A DNA stretch of 64,000 bases from Trema orientale (lineage: Eukaryota > Streptophyta > Magnoliopsida > Rosales > Cannabaceae): contig JXTC01000161.1 of assembly GCA_002914845.1 (NCBI GenBank), positions 262,782 through 326,781 of the forward strand, given 5' to 3'. This document shows, piece by piece, positions 35,702 to 48,533 of this stretch (position 1 is its first letter; every line of letters begins with the position of its first letter). The notes beneath the pieces were generated by a model. The model was not told the DNA's origin. It saw nothing but the letters and a program-made list of their open reading frames with translations, and searched no databases. The position numbers and the translations under genes are program-made.

Positions 35702-36047
35702 AACAACATTAAATATTAAAAAATAAAACTCATCTAAACAATGAACTAGATTATATTGATATTGCCGAAATAAAACGACAAATTCAATCTTTTATCCTTT
35801 GAATGAGTGCAAGTTTTGGATCAAAGTACTTATTTTTTTTTCCATAAAATGATGTAATATATATATACAGCTTGAAGCAGAGAGAAAATGAAAAATAAAA
35901 TGTGATAGTTTCTTTGATCAGTATTCTATTTTCAAAATTTTTAAAAAATATTTTAACTCTTATTTTTTCATGATATGATTAGTTCTATTATTATTTTTTC
36001 AGGCTATGATTGGTTTTAATATATATATATATATATATGCATTATAT

Positions 36048-36300
36048 AATATTGTATTTAATTTAATATTAATGATTCTTTATAATAAATTTAGCCCATC
36101 GAACAAATAGTTGTGCTATATTCGTCTCATTAAAATAAATGTAGAGATAAATATATTCTTTAATATTTTATATAATATTATATTTAATTTAATATAATAT
36201 TTAATGATACCTTATATTAAATTTAGTTTCGAACAAATTGTTGTGCTATGTTCAACTCATCAAAATAAATGTAGAGATAAATACATTCTTTAATGTTATA
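36048..36300. repeat. Imperfect tandem duplication, two units of about 126 bp
   Basis: Both units contain ATTTAATTTAATAT, then TCGAACAAAT, GTTGTGCTAT and AAAATAAATGTAGAGATAAAT. The second unit begins near 36174. Confidence 0.75.
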
Positions 36301-39221
36301 ATACATTGAACCTAACTATAAATTAGGCTTAATGTATGTAATATTAATACCAACTCTTGTAAAACACGGTATAACGACTAGTTAAATATTGATTGTAGGA
36401 CACTGTAGTTATTTTTATCCCGGGTCTCTTAGTGATACGATGAGCTATATTTTAAGCCTTAAACTTTTGATCATTAATATTGAACCTGAATCGTATTTTT
36501 CTCTCAATTTCAAACAATTCACTCTATTAATACAATTTGGAAGGAAATAGTCACATGATGTCAAGTGAGGTCTTACGTGACTTTTCCCATACTTGAGGCA
36601 TTTAAACATTGTTCATACAATAATACATCTATAAACGAATGTTCGATAAATTAATAAGCTTGGTTAAATAATAAAATCTCCCGGTCCCAATTCGGGCCAA
36701 TATACTAAATTAATATTCTCTCTAAATGCATAAGATAATAATTTTTTTATAAATTAAAAATTTTTATAATTGATTAATTTTTATAAAAATTATAATTTTT
36801 ATAATTTTTTTATAAATCTTCCTTTAGAGTCCATTGAATATGTAAATTAATAATTGATTAAATACACACAAAAAATAACACATAAATATTCACAATATTA
36901 ATGAGTTTTTTCTAGATAACTTCTATTTTCTTAATTATATTTTTTTCGATACGTATCCAAAGTTATTTGCTTATTAATTGTACTTAAATTGAATTTAGTC
37001 GCATTTTTAATTTTCAGAATGCATATAATACATTCGTTATGTGATTTGGAATCTATTTATAATGATTTAGATTCTAGAAATAAAACTATTGACTGTTTAT
37101 AGATATTATATTTAGTATACTTGATACATCTTGAAATAGCATATCTTATAAGGTATTAAACTTTCAAGTTACATTTATCGTATGTATATCTACTTCTTAA
37201 CTTTTTGATGTACACTGAAAATTAACTTTTAGAAATTTATGTGCAAATAATATATATGAACTTCTATATATATATATGTTAACTTTTAGGTTTTTTTGCA
37301 TGTACATATTAACCTTAATTGAATTTAATTTTTATTATTATAAGTCATACACCTATCTTAAGGAGGAAAAAAGTACAAATATTAAGCTCATACTTCATTT
37401 TTAAATTAATAAATATTTATTTATCGATAAATTAATAAATTATTCATCAATCGATAAATAAATAACCTCAATAAAATAATAATTTTTGCTAGTTCCAAGA
37501 GTATTAATTTATAAAGGTTTTATTGTACTTGTTTTGTGTATATAAAAAAAATATCTCTATTTCTTGAAATCGAAATTTCAGCATAAAGACTTTGCTACAA
37601 ATTTCACAAATTTTGACATTTTGAATTGAATAATTCTATTGATTAAACCAATAATCAAATATTAGCTAGTTAACCAGTTTTGATAGTTCTCATTCGTGGT
37701 AACCTCTTAATTTCAGTAGTTTTCAATTTTTGGTATGACATTTAGAGACTATTTAGGATAATTAATTAGTATATCCACACTTTTATCAATCACTTTAAAA
37801 CTCAAATTTTTCTTTTTGCCCAACTAGGATATCTAAAAGTAAAAGTATTTTAGTCAATATAATTTTTATTTCATTTTAATAGACTAATTCAATCAAATAA
37901 TAAAATATTATTTCTATTCTTATTTAATTCCACTCAAGGGTGAAACCAGATATTTAATTCCTAGGGGGCAAAAATTAAATGTGCTTCAATTGTAGAAATG
38001 GCCTAACTCAAAATTTACAAGTTTAGCGGGTTAAAGGGTAAGTTTAAAGAAGGCAAAAAAACTAATTCTATTGCTATTTACAAGAAAAATAAAATTCAAG
38101 GGAGAGGGCAATTGCATCCTTTTAGCCCATGTGGCTCTGCTATTGATTCCACTCAATGACAATTCTCATTATTATTCTTATTACATTTGACTAAACTAAA
38201 CATGACCCAAATTGCTATTCTTTTCAAAATTAGTATATTGTTATTTAGTATACTTACAGATAAAATTGTATAATATACATACAAGTAATATACAAACATA
38301 AAATTATATTGTAAATAAAATTAATATACTTAAAAAGGGTCATTTCAAAAAACAAAAAAAAAAGGAAAAGAAAAGAAAGAAAAAGGAAAAAATGGTAATT
38401 TATTAAATAGTTGAAAAAAAGTCATTCTGTAAATTGATGTGAAAAAGAAAAACTGACAATTTCTTATAAATTATCTTTTTTGAAAAAAAAAAAGGAGTCC
38501 AAAAAGTTCATCTCATTCTATAGTGAAATTTACACCCAATATCCGCTTTTTTGTGCTTTATATTTATAGATACATATTTCCTAATTTTATTTTACCAAAT
38601 AACCAGTTTTAAAGTATATGTCTCATGTGTAAAATATATGCTATAAATATTTATTTATAGTATATTTACAGTGTAAATTTATACCTATAATATATATTCT
38701 GAAATTTATACCACAGTATATATTTATGTATAAAATACTTTGCTATATATTTCACAAAAAAGGAGTATTGGTAAAATGAAAAAAAAAAAAGGTATCTATG
38801 GAAAAGTATCCTTAAAAAAACATGTATTTTATGTACGGGCTTTCGTATAAAGTTTTTTCATGTATAACAGTCATTGAAAACTCTCACTATTCTCAGATCT
38901 TAACGTAAAGATTAAGTATTTTCTCCAATGATTGGCCGGAAGATAATTAACTTTTAAAAAAAAAAAAAAAAACTATTTAGAAAGATAATAAACTAGTTAC
39001 TAAGCCTAAGGGGGCAAAAAAAAGAAAAAAAGAAATAAAACCTTCCATTCTTTAACTCTAAGGAATATAATAAACTAATTACAGTCCTAAAGTTTTTGTT
39101 CTAGCGACTAGTTTATTATTTTCTTTGATTGTTGTAACTAGTTCTAGTTTGATAAAGATAATCAACTTACTATGGTTAAAAAAGAAAATCAAATAGTATA
39201 AAAACTAGTTAGCTGATAGGG

Positions 39222-39335
39222 AAAATAATCAACTGGTTACTAAGTCTAAAGAAGATATCAACTGGTTACTAAGTTTATGGAAGATAGTCAATTGATAATA
39301 AAGATAATCAACTGGTTACTGAGTCTAAGGATTAT
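39222..39335. repeat. Short tandem repeat, AATCAACTGGTTACTAAGTCTAAG type
   Basis: Three to four units of about 30 bp, with diverged single units at 38977 and 39146. The vocabulary (ACTGGTTACT) overlaps the GTAACC satellite of the neighbouring elements. Confidence 0.65.
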
Positions 39336-40734
39336 AATTAATTAATGAGGAAGATTAAAAAAACTAGTATGATGGGAAGAGCAAATTTGAAAATTTACTA
39401 TAAAAACTGCTTTGATTATAAAAAATTAAGGGAAAAAAACTACTATAATTAAAAATACAAATCTACGAAGTGCTATTGATACCACCGAGTCCATTTCCTG
39501 AACAATATTGACGAAAAATAAATGGGCTAGGCCTTTCTGTAACTAGTCTAGAGAGTCTAACCCAGTCTAATGAAAACTCATGAGTTTTCTTAGGTAGAAG
39601 AACGTCAACAACGACAATCCCAATTGTGAAAATTAGAAAAAATACGGCGCAAAATATTAGACATATACAGCAATATTGGGTTTTTGTTATTGTTATACGG
39701 TTTTATTTATGAAAGTACTATTTTTTTTTTCTAAAACTAGCATGTTGTAAGACCCTTTAGCCAGTTTACTGTTGTCGTCATAAAGCTGAGGGTTTCATCT
39801 TCATCAAAGGTTTCTTCTTTAGCTCCCTTACTCAGTTATTGGTTATTGTGCTAGAGTCAAGGGTTTCTTTTTCTTTGAGAGTTTCTTCTTCTGATTCATT
39901 CTTCTTCTTCTTCTCCCATCTTCTTGTAATCGGATAAGAGATTACGATGGCACTCAGCAATCGAGGGTTGAATCATCGAAATAGTTAGTGATGGTTGTTA
40001 CTCGAGCAAGTTTGATTTTTCTTTCTTCAGATTCAAAGTTGAAAATGTTGGTGAAGAAGAATGAAAAATCTGTTTTTCATGCTTCAAATTTGAAGATGAA
40101 ATTACCATTAAAGCGGAAGGAAATTTCATATGGACAAGGTTCTAAAGATGAATAAGGGATTCATGTACTTAGATATTTTTCTTCCAATTTTACTACCCAA
40201 TGAAGGGATTGTTAAGAAATTTCTAATATAAGAGTTTAGTTTCTCAACATACACGGTAATTTATTGAGAACCCAAAAAAGGAAGGGGAAAAAAGTGGGAT
40301 TTATGATTAATCTAATAATTTACCTGCTTTCCCTAGAACCAAACTCTATATGGGACAGTGGGTTTTGAGTCCCAACTTTCATGCCAGTTTGTGGACAAAA
40401 GTTTGGCTCCCTATTAATGGAATTATATAATTTTGGTTTCCACTAAAGTCATAATTAAATAAAATTCATCACTATTATACGTTAATTTAAGCACAATGTA
40501 TAACAAGTACTATATAAATCTTTGCCTATTTATTTTATTTTATTTTCTTCACCTATAAACCCAAACAGAAACTCTACCTCTGATTAGTTATCCCACTATT
40601 GAGATTATAGGTAATTCCACATCTAGATTTTCATAACACGTTATGCTACATAATTAACATTAAAATTGATCATTACTTTCAAGCTAAACAAATCTAATTG
40701 TATATACAAATTACTTATGTGATGAATAAATGAT

Positions 40735-41508
40735 ACTTATAGTTAATGTAATGGTCATCTAAAACTGATTTTCCAGATTTTTTTGTGATCTTCAATAATG
40801 GTTTTCTAATTATCAATTACTAGTTACTGATCACTTTCAATAAGAAATCACATCCCCTTTTTTGGTTTATTTTTTCAATTTTTGAAAAATCAATAATAAC
40901 AAAAGCAAATTTAAATGATACAAAGAGAGCCTGATTTTATAGATATACCTATAAAGGATTATCAGTTACTGGTTTACTAGATTTATTTTTGTAATCTTGA
41001 GTTACGGGTTTCTAATTACCTATTACTAGTTACTGGTACATTTAACGAGAAACCAGATCTCTTTTTTCGTTTTAATTTTTTTTTAATAAAAAAAATCAAC
41101 AACAAGAAAAGCAGATTTAAATGACACAAAAAACCTTGATTTTACAGGAAAGGATTATAAGTTACTAATTTTTCAGATTTTTTTTTTGGTGATCTTGAGT
41201 AACGAGTTTCCAGTTACTGGTTACTTTAGCAAGAAACCATATCCTTTTTTCTTGGTTCTTTTTTTTTTTAAATCAATAACAACAAATTAAGTAGATTTAG
41301 ATGGTACAAAGAGAGCCTAATTTTACAGATTTTTTTTGTGATCTTAAGTAATGAGTTCCTAATTACCAGTTATTGGTTATTTTCAATAAGAAACCGGATT
41401 AGTTTTTGTATTTATTTTACAGATTTTTTTTGTGATCTTAAGTAATGAGTTCCTAATTACCAGTTATTGGTTATTTTCAATAAGAAACCGGATTAGTTTT
41501 TGTATTTC
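40735..41508. repeat. Array of about four imperfect units, 94 to about 200 bp each
   Basis: Each unit runs from a TTTTCCAGATTTTTTTGTGATCTT-like start, through CTAATTACCAGTTACTGGTTAC and AATAAGAAACC, to ATCAATAACAACAAA and TTTAAATGATACAAAGAGAGCC. Starts fall near 40768, 40975, 41175, 41325 and 41419. The last two units are shortened to 94 bp and identical. Confidence 0.8.
41321..41508. repeat. Exact 94 bp tandem duplication
   Basis: 41321-41414 and 41415-41508 read the same, base for base, by direct comparison, except that the final position runs into the poly-C tract. This is a recent duplication, or an assembly artefact. Confidence 0.88.
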
Positions 41509-41523
41509 CCCCCCCCCCCCCCC
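41508..41523. repeat. Poly-C run of 16
   Basis: An uninterrupted C homopolymer at the end of the 94 bp duplication, unusual in this AT-rich region. Confidence 0.95.
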
Positions 41524-41579
41524 TATTTTTTAGGCTTTTTTTCCTTCTTCTCTAGTAGTAGCTGATTATCATTTAATTG

Positions 41580-42125
41580 TTTCTAATAACTGAATGGGTA
41601 ACCGGTCACCGATCGTTATTGGTAACCAATAACTAGTAATAATATTAGTTAGTAGTAACTAGATTGGTAACTGGTTACCTAACCAATAACTAGTAATAAT
41701 ATTGGTTAGTAGTAACTAGATTGATAACTGGTTACTAATAACTAGATAAACTAGTAACCAATGTTGCTACCAGTCTTATAACTAGCCACCAATCTTATAA
41801 GTGGCCACAAGTATGGAAAACAATAACGTAATTAGTTTAGTCGTAATCAGAGAAACCATTAACTAAATTAATTAGTTACTAATCAACCAATAAAAGATAA
41901 ACTAGTAAACAGTAATTAGTAACTAGATGAGTAATTAGCAACTAGATTAGTTTCTAGTAATGAGTAGCTAAATCAAATAACAATTTTAATTGAATTGGTT
42001 AGTGATGACTAAAGAAACTAGTAGCCAATAATCATAGAAACCAGTAAATATTAATCAGATTGGTGACTAGTTATAGGTAACTAGTAATAATATTAGTAAC
42101 TAGGAGCTAGATTGGTTAATAGTTA
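41580..42125. repeat. Second GTAACC/ACTAGT satellite tract
   Basis: The same word set as 32220-33260: GGTAACCAATAACTAGTAAT, ACTGGTTACC, AACTAGATTGGTAAC. A unit of about 67 bp (AACTAGTAATAATATTRGTT and onward) is repeated near 41630 and 41692. Confidence 0.8.
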
Positions 42126-42493
42126 CCAAAAAAAAAAAGAAAAAAAAGAAAAATAATTTAGCAAAATGAAGAGGGAAAAAAAAAATAGAAAAGGGAAAGG
42201 AAAGTTTAATGGAAAAGCTAGTTTGCTAGAGTTTGAACTTTGATAGGAAAGGATATGATAAAAGAATAAGACCAAGCACTAACTCAATCAACATTTCTAA
42301 TAAAAGATCATACTTTTTAATAGACAAACTATTTTCAAAACTGATGACTTTAATTACAATGCTGCTACCGCTTTTTTTACCATCCTACTTTTTCAAAAAT
42401 GCCAGTTACATGCCATATAGAAACCTATTATTTGTCCAATACCGTATATAGAAACCTATTATTAGCCCACACGCAAGTTGTATGTCACTAGAT

Positions 42494-43491
42494 TATTCTT
42501 CTTCACTTGTAGTGTATGGGCATTGATTATACTATAAAGAAGGAGAAATCAACAGGTCATCACTGCAGCTCAAATTACTCTTTATGAATAGTGGGAGCGA
42601 TCTTGCCTTGGTGTGATGTTCATAAAGACTAAAATATTGCTAGTATTTGTGGTTCACTTGACCATCATGATGATGTCAAGGCTTTGCTGAAGGCTATTGA
42701 TGAGCTATTTCAGTCTTCAGATTAGGCATTTTTCAGTACCTTTATTATGAAGTTTTCATCTTTAAGACTCACTAGTGTGAGAGGTGTATGTGAGCACTTT
42801 ATGAAGATGAGAGACATTGCGGCTCAATTAAAGACTCTTGAGATTGAGATGTCTGAGTCTTTTCTTATGCACTATATATTGATCACCCTTCCACAGTAAT
42901 ATGGACCCTTCAAAATATCTTACAAAATACATAAAGATAAATAGTCAATTAATGAACTCGTGACCATGTGTATTCAAGTAGAAGGGAGGCTGGTAATAGA
43001 ATTAGGTGAAAGTGCATTAGCAGTAACACAAAATAAAGAATTAGAACCAAGCCAAATAAAATAGGAAAGGTAAAATACCATTTAAAGGTGAAATCAAGAA
43101 GAAATCAAAGTGTTTCTTCTGCAAAAAGAAGGGATACATGAAGAATGATTACACAAAATTCCAGAAATGGCCTGAGAAAAGAGGTAATCCAATCTCATTT
43201 ATTTGTTATGAATCTAATATGGTTAATATTACTCATAATACATGGTGGATTGATTCTAGTTCTATAATCCATATTTTGAATACCTTGCAGGATTTGTGAA
43301 ACTTAAGGAAACCAATGACAAGTGAGCAAAGCATCTATTCAGGAAATAAGATGCGTTCACTTGTGGAATAATTGAAACATGCAATTTGATTTTAATATGT
43401 TTCAATTTTGGAAATGACTTTCTATATTCCTAGTTTTTCTAAGAATTTAATTTTAGTTTTGAGACTTGTACCCTATGGTTATTCCTTTAAC
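42494..43491 (+). pseudogene. Ty1/copia gag to protease fragment, arm A of an inverted repeat
   Basis: Broken reading frames give recognisable copia Gag text: LRLTSVRGVCEHFMKM, IAAQLKTLEIEMSESF, and a zinc knuckle KCFFCKKKGYMKNDY in which the histidine and last cysteine are tyrosines. The fragment ends in TFYIPSFSKNLILVLRLVPY. Stops and frameshifts abound. It is homologous, in opposite orientation, to 46365-47385, and stops abruptly at 43491 where the minus-strand copy begins. Confidence 0.85.
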
Positions 43492-46400
43492 AAGTGGCAT
43501 GCCTTTAGTCAAAGGATCAGCAATCATCAATTCAGTGCTAATGTGTTCAATAACCACTGTTTTATCTTTAACACATTCTCTTATGGATAAATACTTAATG
43601 TCGATGTGTTTGCTTCAACTACTATTTTTAATGTTTTTAGCCATAAATACTGCAGTTGAATTGTCACAGTATATCTTTAATATCCTAGAAATTGAATCCA
43701 TAATTTTTAAGTCCATAAATGAAACTCTTCATCCATACACCTTGTGATGTAGTATTAAAATAAGATACGAACTCAGCTACCATAGTGGAAGTAGTAGTCA
43801 AAGTCTGCTTTGCACTTTTCTAAGAGATACCTCCACTAGCAAACATAAAAAAGTATCCAGAAGTTGATTTTCGTGAATCAACACAACCAACAAAATCTGA
43901 ACCAGAGTAGCCAATCACTCCAGATTATCAATTTGTCTATAAATAAGTATGTAATTTTTAGTCTCTTGAAGGTATCTCATCACTTTCTTTGCAGCTTTCC
44001 AGTGGTCCATACCTAGATTATTCTGATATCTTCCTAACATCTGAACAACATATGCAATGCCAGGTCTTGTGCATACCTGAGCATACATAAAGCTTCCGAC
44101 AACAAAAGCATATGGAATGTTTTGCCTTTGTTCCCTTTCAAGATCATTTTAAGGGCACTGGTTCAAATTGAACTTGTCACTCTTCACAATGGTAGCTATG
44201 CTTGGTAAACAACCTTTCATCTGAAATCTCTCTAAAACTTTGTTGATATAGGTATCTTGAGACAGACTCAAAATGCATCGAAATCAATCTCTATGTATCT
44301 TAATCCCAATGAGATAAGATGCATCACTCATATCCTTCATGTCAAGGTTTTCGAAGAGAAATTGTTTCACTTCATGTAGCAAACCCTTATCATTGGTTGT
44401 AAGTAAAATGTCATTTATATATAAAATAAGGAAATAAATCTTACTCTCACTGACCTTTCTAGTATATACATTAATCCATAATATTCTCTACAAAACCAAA
44501 TGAAGAGATAAACATCATGAAATTTCAAATACCACTGATAGGAGGCTTGTTTCAATCCATATATGGATCTCTTAAGCTAGCATACCAAATGTTCATTACT
44601 AGAAGAGAAACCTTCCTGTTGTTTCATGTAAACCTCCTCTTCTTTTGAGAAAAATAATTTTCACATCGATTTGTTACAGCTCTAAATCAACATGTGTAAC
44701 TAATGCCATAATAATATGAAAAAGAATCTTTCTTAGATACAGGAGAAAAGGTCTTCTTGTAGTTGATTCCTTCCTTTTGAGTGAATCCATTAGCAATAAG
44801 TCTTGCTTTATATCTTTCAATGTTACTTAATGAGTCTTTCTTTGTTTTAAAGACCCATTTACATCTTATAGCTTTTACACTATTAGGCAACTTAACAAGA
44901 TCCCAGACTCTATTAGATGCCAAAGAATTCATCACCTCTTTCATGGCATCGTACCATAAATTTGATTCTTTACAACTCATGGCTTGTGAAAACGTTTCAG
45001 GATCATTTTCGGCTCTAATGTCATACTCCAATTCTTACAGATACATAACATAATCACTAAGAATTGCTGATTTCCTTATTCTAGTAGATCTTCTTAATGT
45101 TGGACCAATATTTTCCTGAGGAACATGTTGTTCAACTAGTTGTTCAATAATTTCAGAATTTTTCTAAACAACTTGATCTACAGGATGTCTGGATTGTTAT
45201 CAGTTTGTGGAACTTCAATGATTGGTTGCTTAACACCTGTTTGAACTTAAGGAGTGAATGACAATCAATCTATTACTTGAGGTGAAAGGTTAATCTCTCT
45301 TAGAAACGATGTTCTGGGATTGACCGCTCCCACTGATCAAGTCATTTTCAAGGGAACTTTGCATTTATTGATTCCACAATTCTAGTGTTGTGAGATGGAT
45401 AGTGGAATCTGTACCCTTTAGACCTTTCGACATATCTAATGAAATACCCACTAATGGTCCTTAGGTCCAGTTTCTTCTCTTGTGGATTATAAACTCTTAC
45501 TTTAGATGGGCATCCCCAAATACGTTTATGTCAAAAACTCAGTTTCCTACCTTTCCATAATTCAAATGGTGCTTTTGAGACAGTCTTGTTTGGAACTCGG
45601 TTCAATATATACACTGATGCTTTAAGAGCTTTAGTTCGCAAGGATTTAGGAAGCTTGGAGCTATTATGCATATTCTGTACCATGTTCAATAATGTTTGGC
45701 TTTTTCTTTTTGCTACACCATTCTGATATGGAGAATCAGGTAAAGTTTATTGGGCAACTATCCCATGCTCTTGAAGAAACTTTGCAAATGGACATGTACT
45801 TGTCCATCCTCAGTATATCAACCATAAAATTCCCCACTTCTATCTGTTCTCACGATCTTAATTTGCTTTCCGCATTATTTTTCTACTTTAGTCTTAAAAA
45901 CTTAAAAGTTATATAGTGCTTCATTCTTATTATAAATCAAGTAGAGATACATGTATCGTGAGTATTCATCTATAAAAGAGATGAAGTATTTTGGATCATA
46001 CGAGTCCATGGTCCGAAACAAATTTCTAAATATATGATATCTAATATGTCTATGCTCCTCTTAGCACCTTTCCTTGATTTGTCAGTCTGCTTTTCCTTAA
46101 TGCAGTTTATACAAATGTCAAAATCGATAAAATTTAAAGTACTAAGTATTCCTTTTACTAATCTCTTAATTCTTTCTTTGGAGATATGTCCCAATCTCCA
46201 GTACCATAATATAGAGGAATCTTCATTCATAACACATCGTTTAATACTAATACGAATATGCATGACATTATAAGTAATATTATTTTGCAAATTGATAGAG
46301 AAAAGACCATCATATAATGTACCATTTCCAATAAGATCAGATTATAATATAAGCTGACAGTTTTCTCTGAAAAGTTAAAGGAATAACTATAGGGTATAAG

Positions 46401-47467
46401 TTTTGAAACTGAAATTAAATTCCTAGAAAAACTAGGAATATAGAAAGTCTTTTCCAAAACTAAAACATATCCACTACTTAAAATCAAATTGCATCAATAT
46501 TTTCCACATGTAAACACATCTTGTTTCTTGAATAGATGCTTTGCTCACTTGTCACTAGTTTTCTTAGGTTTCGTATACCCTGCAAGGAATTCGAAATATG
46601 GATTGTAGAACCAGAATTAATCCATCATGTGTTATGATTAACATCAATCATATTAGATTTATAATAAAAAAGTGAGATTAGATTATCTTTCTTCTCAAGC
46701 TATTTCTGGAATTTGGTGCAATCCTTCTTTATGTATCCGTTCTTTTTGCAAAAGAAGTACTTGAATTTCTTTTTGATTTCAACTTTGGGTGGTATTTTAC
46801 CTTTTTCCTTTTGTTTGGCTTGGTTTTGAATCTTTTAATTGTGTTACTGTTAATGTACTTTCACCTAATTCTATTACCAGTATCCCTTCCTCTTGAACAC
46901 ACATGACCATGAGTTCATTGATTGACTACTTATCCTTATGTGTATTGTAAGATATTTTAAAGGGTCCATATTGCTGTGAAAGGGTGTTCAATATATAGTG
47001 CATAAGAAAAGACTCAGACATCTCAATCTTAAGAGTCTGTAATTAAGCCGCAATGTCCCTCATCGTCATTATGTGCTCACGCACACCTTTCACACTGGTG
47101 AGTCTTGATGATGAAAACTTCATAATAAGGATGCTGGCAACTGCCTTATCTGAAGACCGAAATTGTTAATCAATAGCCTTCAAGAAAGCCTTGACATGGC
47201 ATCCTGATCAAGTGAACCACGAATACCAGCAGATATCTTGGTTTTTATGAACATCATATTGAGGCGATTAGATCACTCCCACTGTTTATAAAAAGCAATT
47301 TGAGCTGTAGTGCTGGTTTCAGTAATCATTGGTTTATCTTTCTTTATAGCATAATCAATGTCCATACACCCTAAGTGAAGAAGAATTCTCTCCTTCCAAA
47401 CTTTATAGTTATCACCATTCAATTCGAAAATATCACAGTTAGTATCAGAAAAATTCGTAGGTTGCAT
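43492..47467 (-). mobile_element. Decayed Ty1/copia retrotransposon internal region (gag-pro-int-RT-RNase H)
   Basis: Read on the minus strand, domains follow copia order. Gag starts at an ATG at 47467 (FELNGDNYKVWKERILLHLG). A degenerate zinc knuckle near 46760 reads YFFCKKNGYIKKDC. A protease-side block covers 46487-46227. The GAG-pre-integrase block (WRLGHISKERIKRL) is at 46290-45970, followed by a broken integrase. Reverse transcriptase begins at 45031 (WVFKTKKDSLSNIERYKARL); its active-site YVDD is YIND (near 44425), and CTRPGIAYVVQMLGRYQ follows near 44075. RNase H ends in IADPLTKGMP near 43500. Many stops interrupt it, so it cannot be active. No LTRs were identified on either side, and the 3' side is truncated at the junction with arm A. 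Confidence 0.9.
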
Positions 47468-48525
47468 GACCGCATAAACTTAAACATATATGCTTATATT
47501 TCAATTTCGAGACTAACAAACATATAACATGTTTTACCAATATAAATCATGTTTTTGGAAATTATGAATCAAGTGATATACAACTTGCTTGTGGGCTAAA
47601 GTCTTAATTCAAGTCGATTTAAATCTTTTTGATAAAATTATCAAATTACATCCTTTTCCTAATTCCTGTGGGTAAATTTGGAAATATAATTTGATATTCT
47701 ATCCTAATTAATCATATAAATACAATAAAAATTCCTGTCGTTATAGTGAAGAATAATGATTTATAAGCTATGATTGCTAGAATGATTCTATCTCTCAGGT
47801 CATATAAAGCATACATAGTCAAAAACTGAAATCTTTGGGTTTTATTTATTTATTTATTTATTTTTCGATGATCACTTTATCACATGTTCTATACTTCTCT
47901 ATGATGATTATTTGGAGATGGTTGATAAATGCCTTCCAAATCTAAAGATTTTACTTGAATTTTTCTGTCAAATTCTAGCAGCGACTCTAAGATGGTATAT
48001 CTTTTAGTTGCTATCATTACTCATTATTCTATGAGTTTCTTTTTCTTAAATCTTTATTTACACAATTGCCGTTATATTCTACTTGAAATCTTTTTTGCCA
48101 TTGTTATCAAATAAAAGTAAATATAGAACTAAATATTGAAATAAACTATACAAGAAAGAGAAGAAAATATTGGAGAATAGAGGGACTAAAAATAGATTTC
48201 TAATATTTTTTTCATTCATTCACATGTGTCAGTACAAGTCTATTATGTTCATTTACCTTTCTATCTATAAAAAATCATGAGTTACATTAAGTACAAAAGA
48301 TTAATAAGGAGTTATATGAGATATTGAATATAAAGCGTAATGGGAAGGTTAAAGAATAGATTGAAGGATGGGTTATCAACTTAAACGCCATCTATGTAGG
48401 TTAAAGCCAAGGAATATCAAGAGATGATATCATATTTACCAATATTTTATAAGAGCCATTGTATTATAAAGAAGATATATACTTTTGGACGTTTATATAC
48501 ATTAGTTCTACTACGTGCTTCGCAC
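47468..48525. other. AT-rich sequence, no gene seen
   Basis: No LTR or primer-binding site for the adjoining copia fragment could be recognised. No supported gene. Confidence 0.45.
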
Positions 48526-48533
48526 GTGTGGAG

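Larger units (their letters stand above)
35702..39693. other. Long AT-rich stretch without genes
   Basis: No supported gene on either strand. It contains the tandem duplication at 36048-36300, the short repeat array at 39222-39335, and several A- and AT-runs. Confidence 0.5.
39694..42450. mobile_element. GTAACC-core inverted-repeat transposon, copy 2
   Basis: The left end is TATACGGTTTTATTT and the reverse-complemented right end TATATACGGTATTGG. Its right 250 bases are clearly homologous to copy 1 at 31429-33779 (TTTAATTACA, ACTTTTTCAAAAATGCC, ACATGCCATATAG), and so is the order of satellite core, then A-rich purine tract, then end. The core differs in detail. It holds longer repeat units (40735-41508) as well as a GTAACC tract (41580-42125). 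No transposase or target duplication was found. Confidence 0.6.

Noticed and set aside
38520..38830. Possible MITE with ends containing CGCTTTTTTGTG
   Set aside because: The inverted match is short and lies in A/T-rich sequence where chance matches are common.
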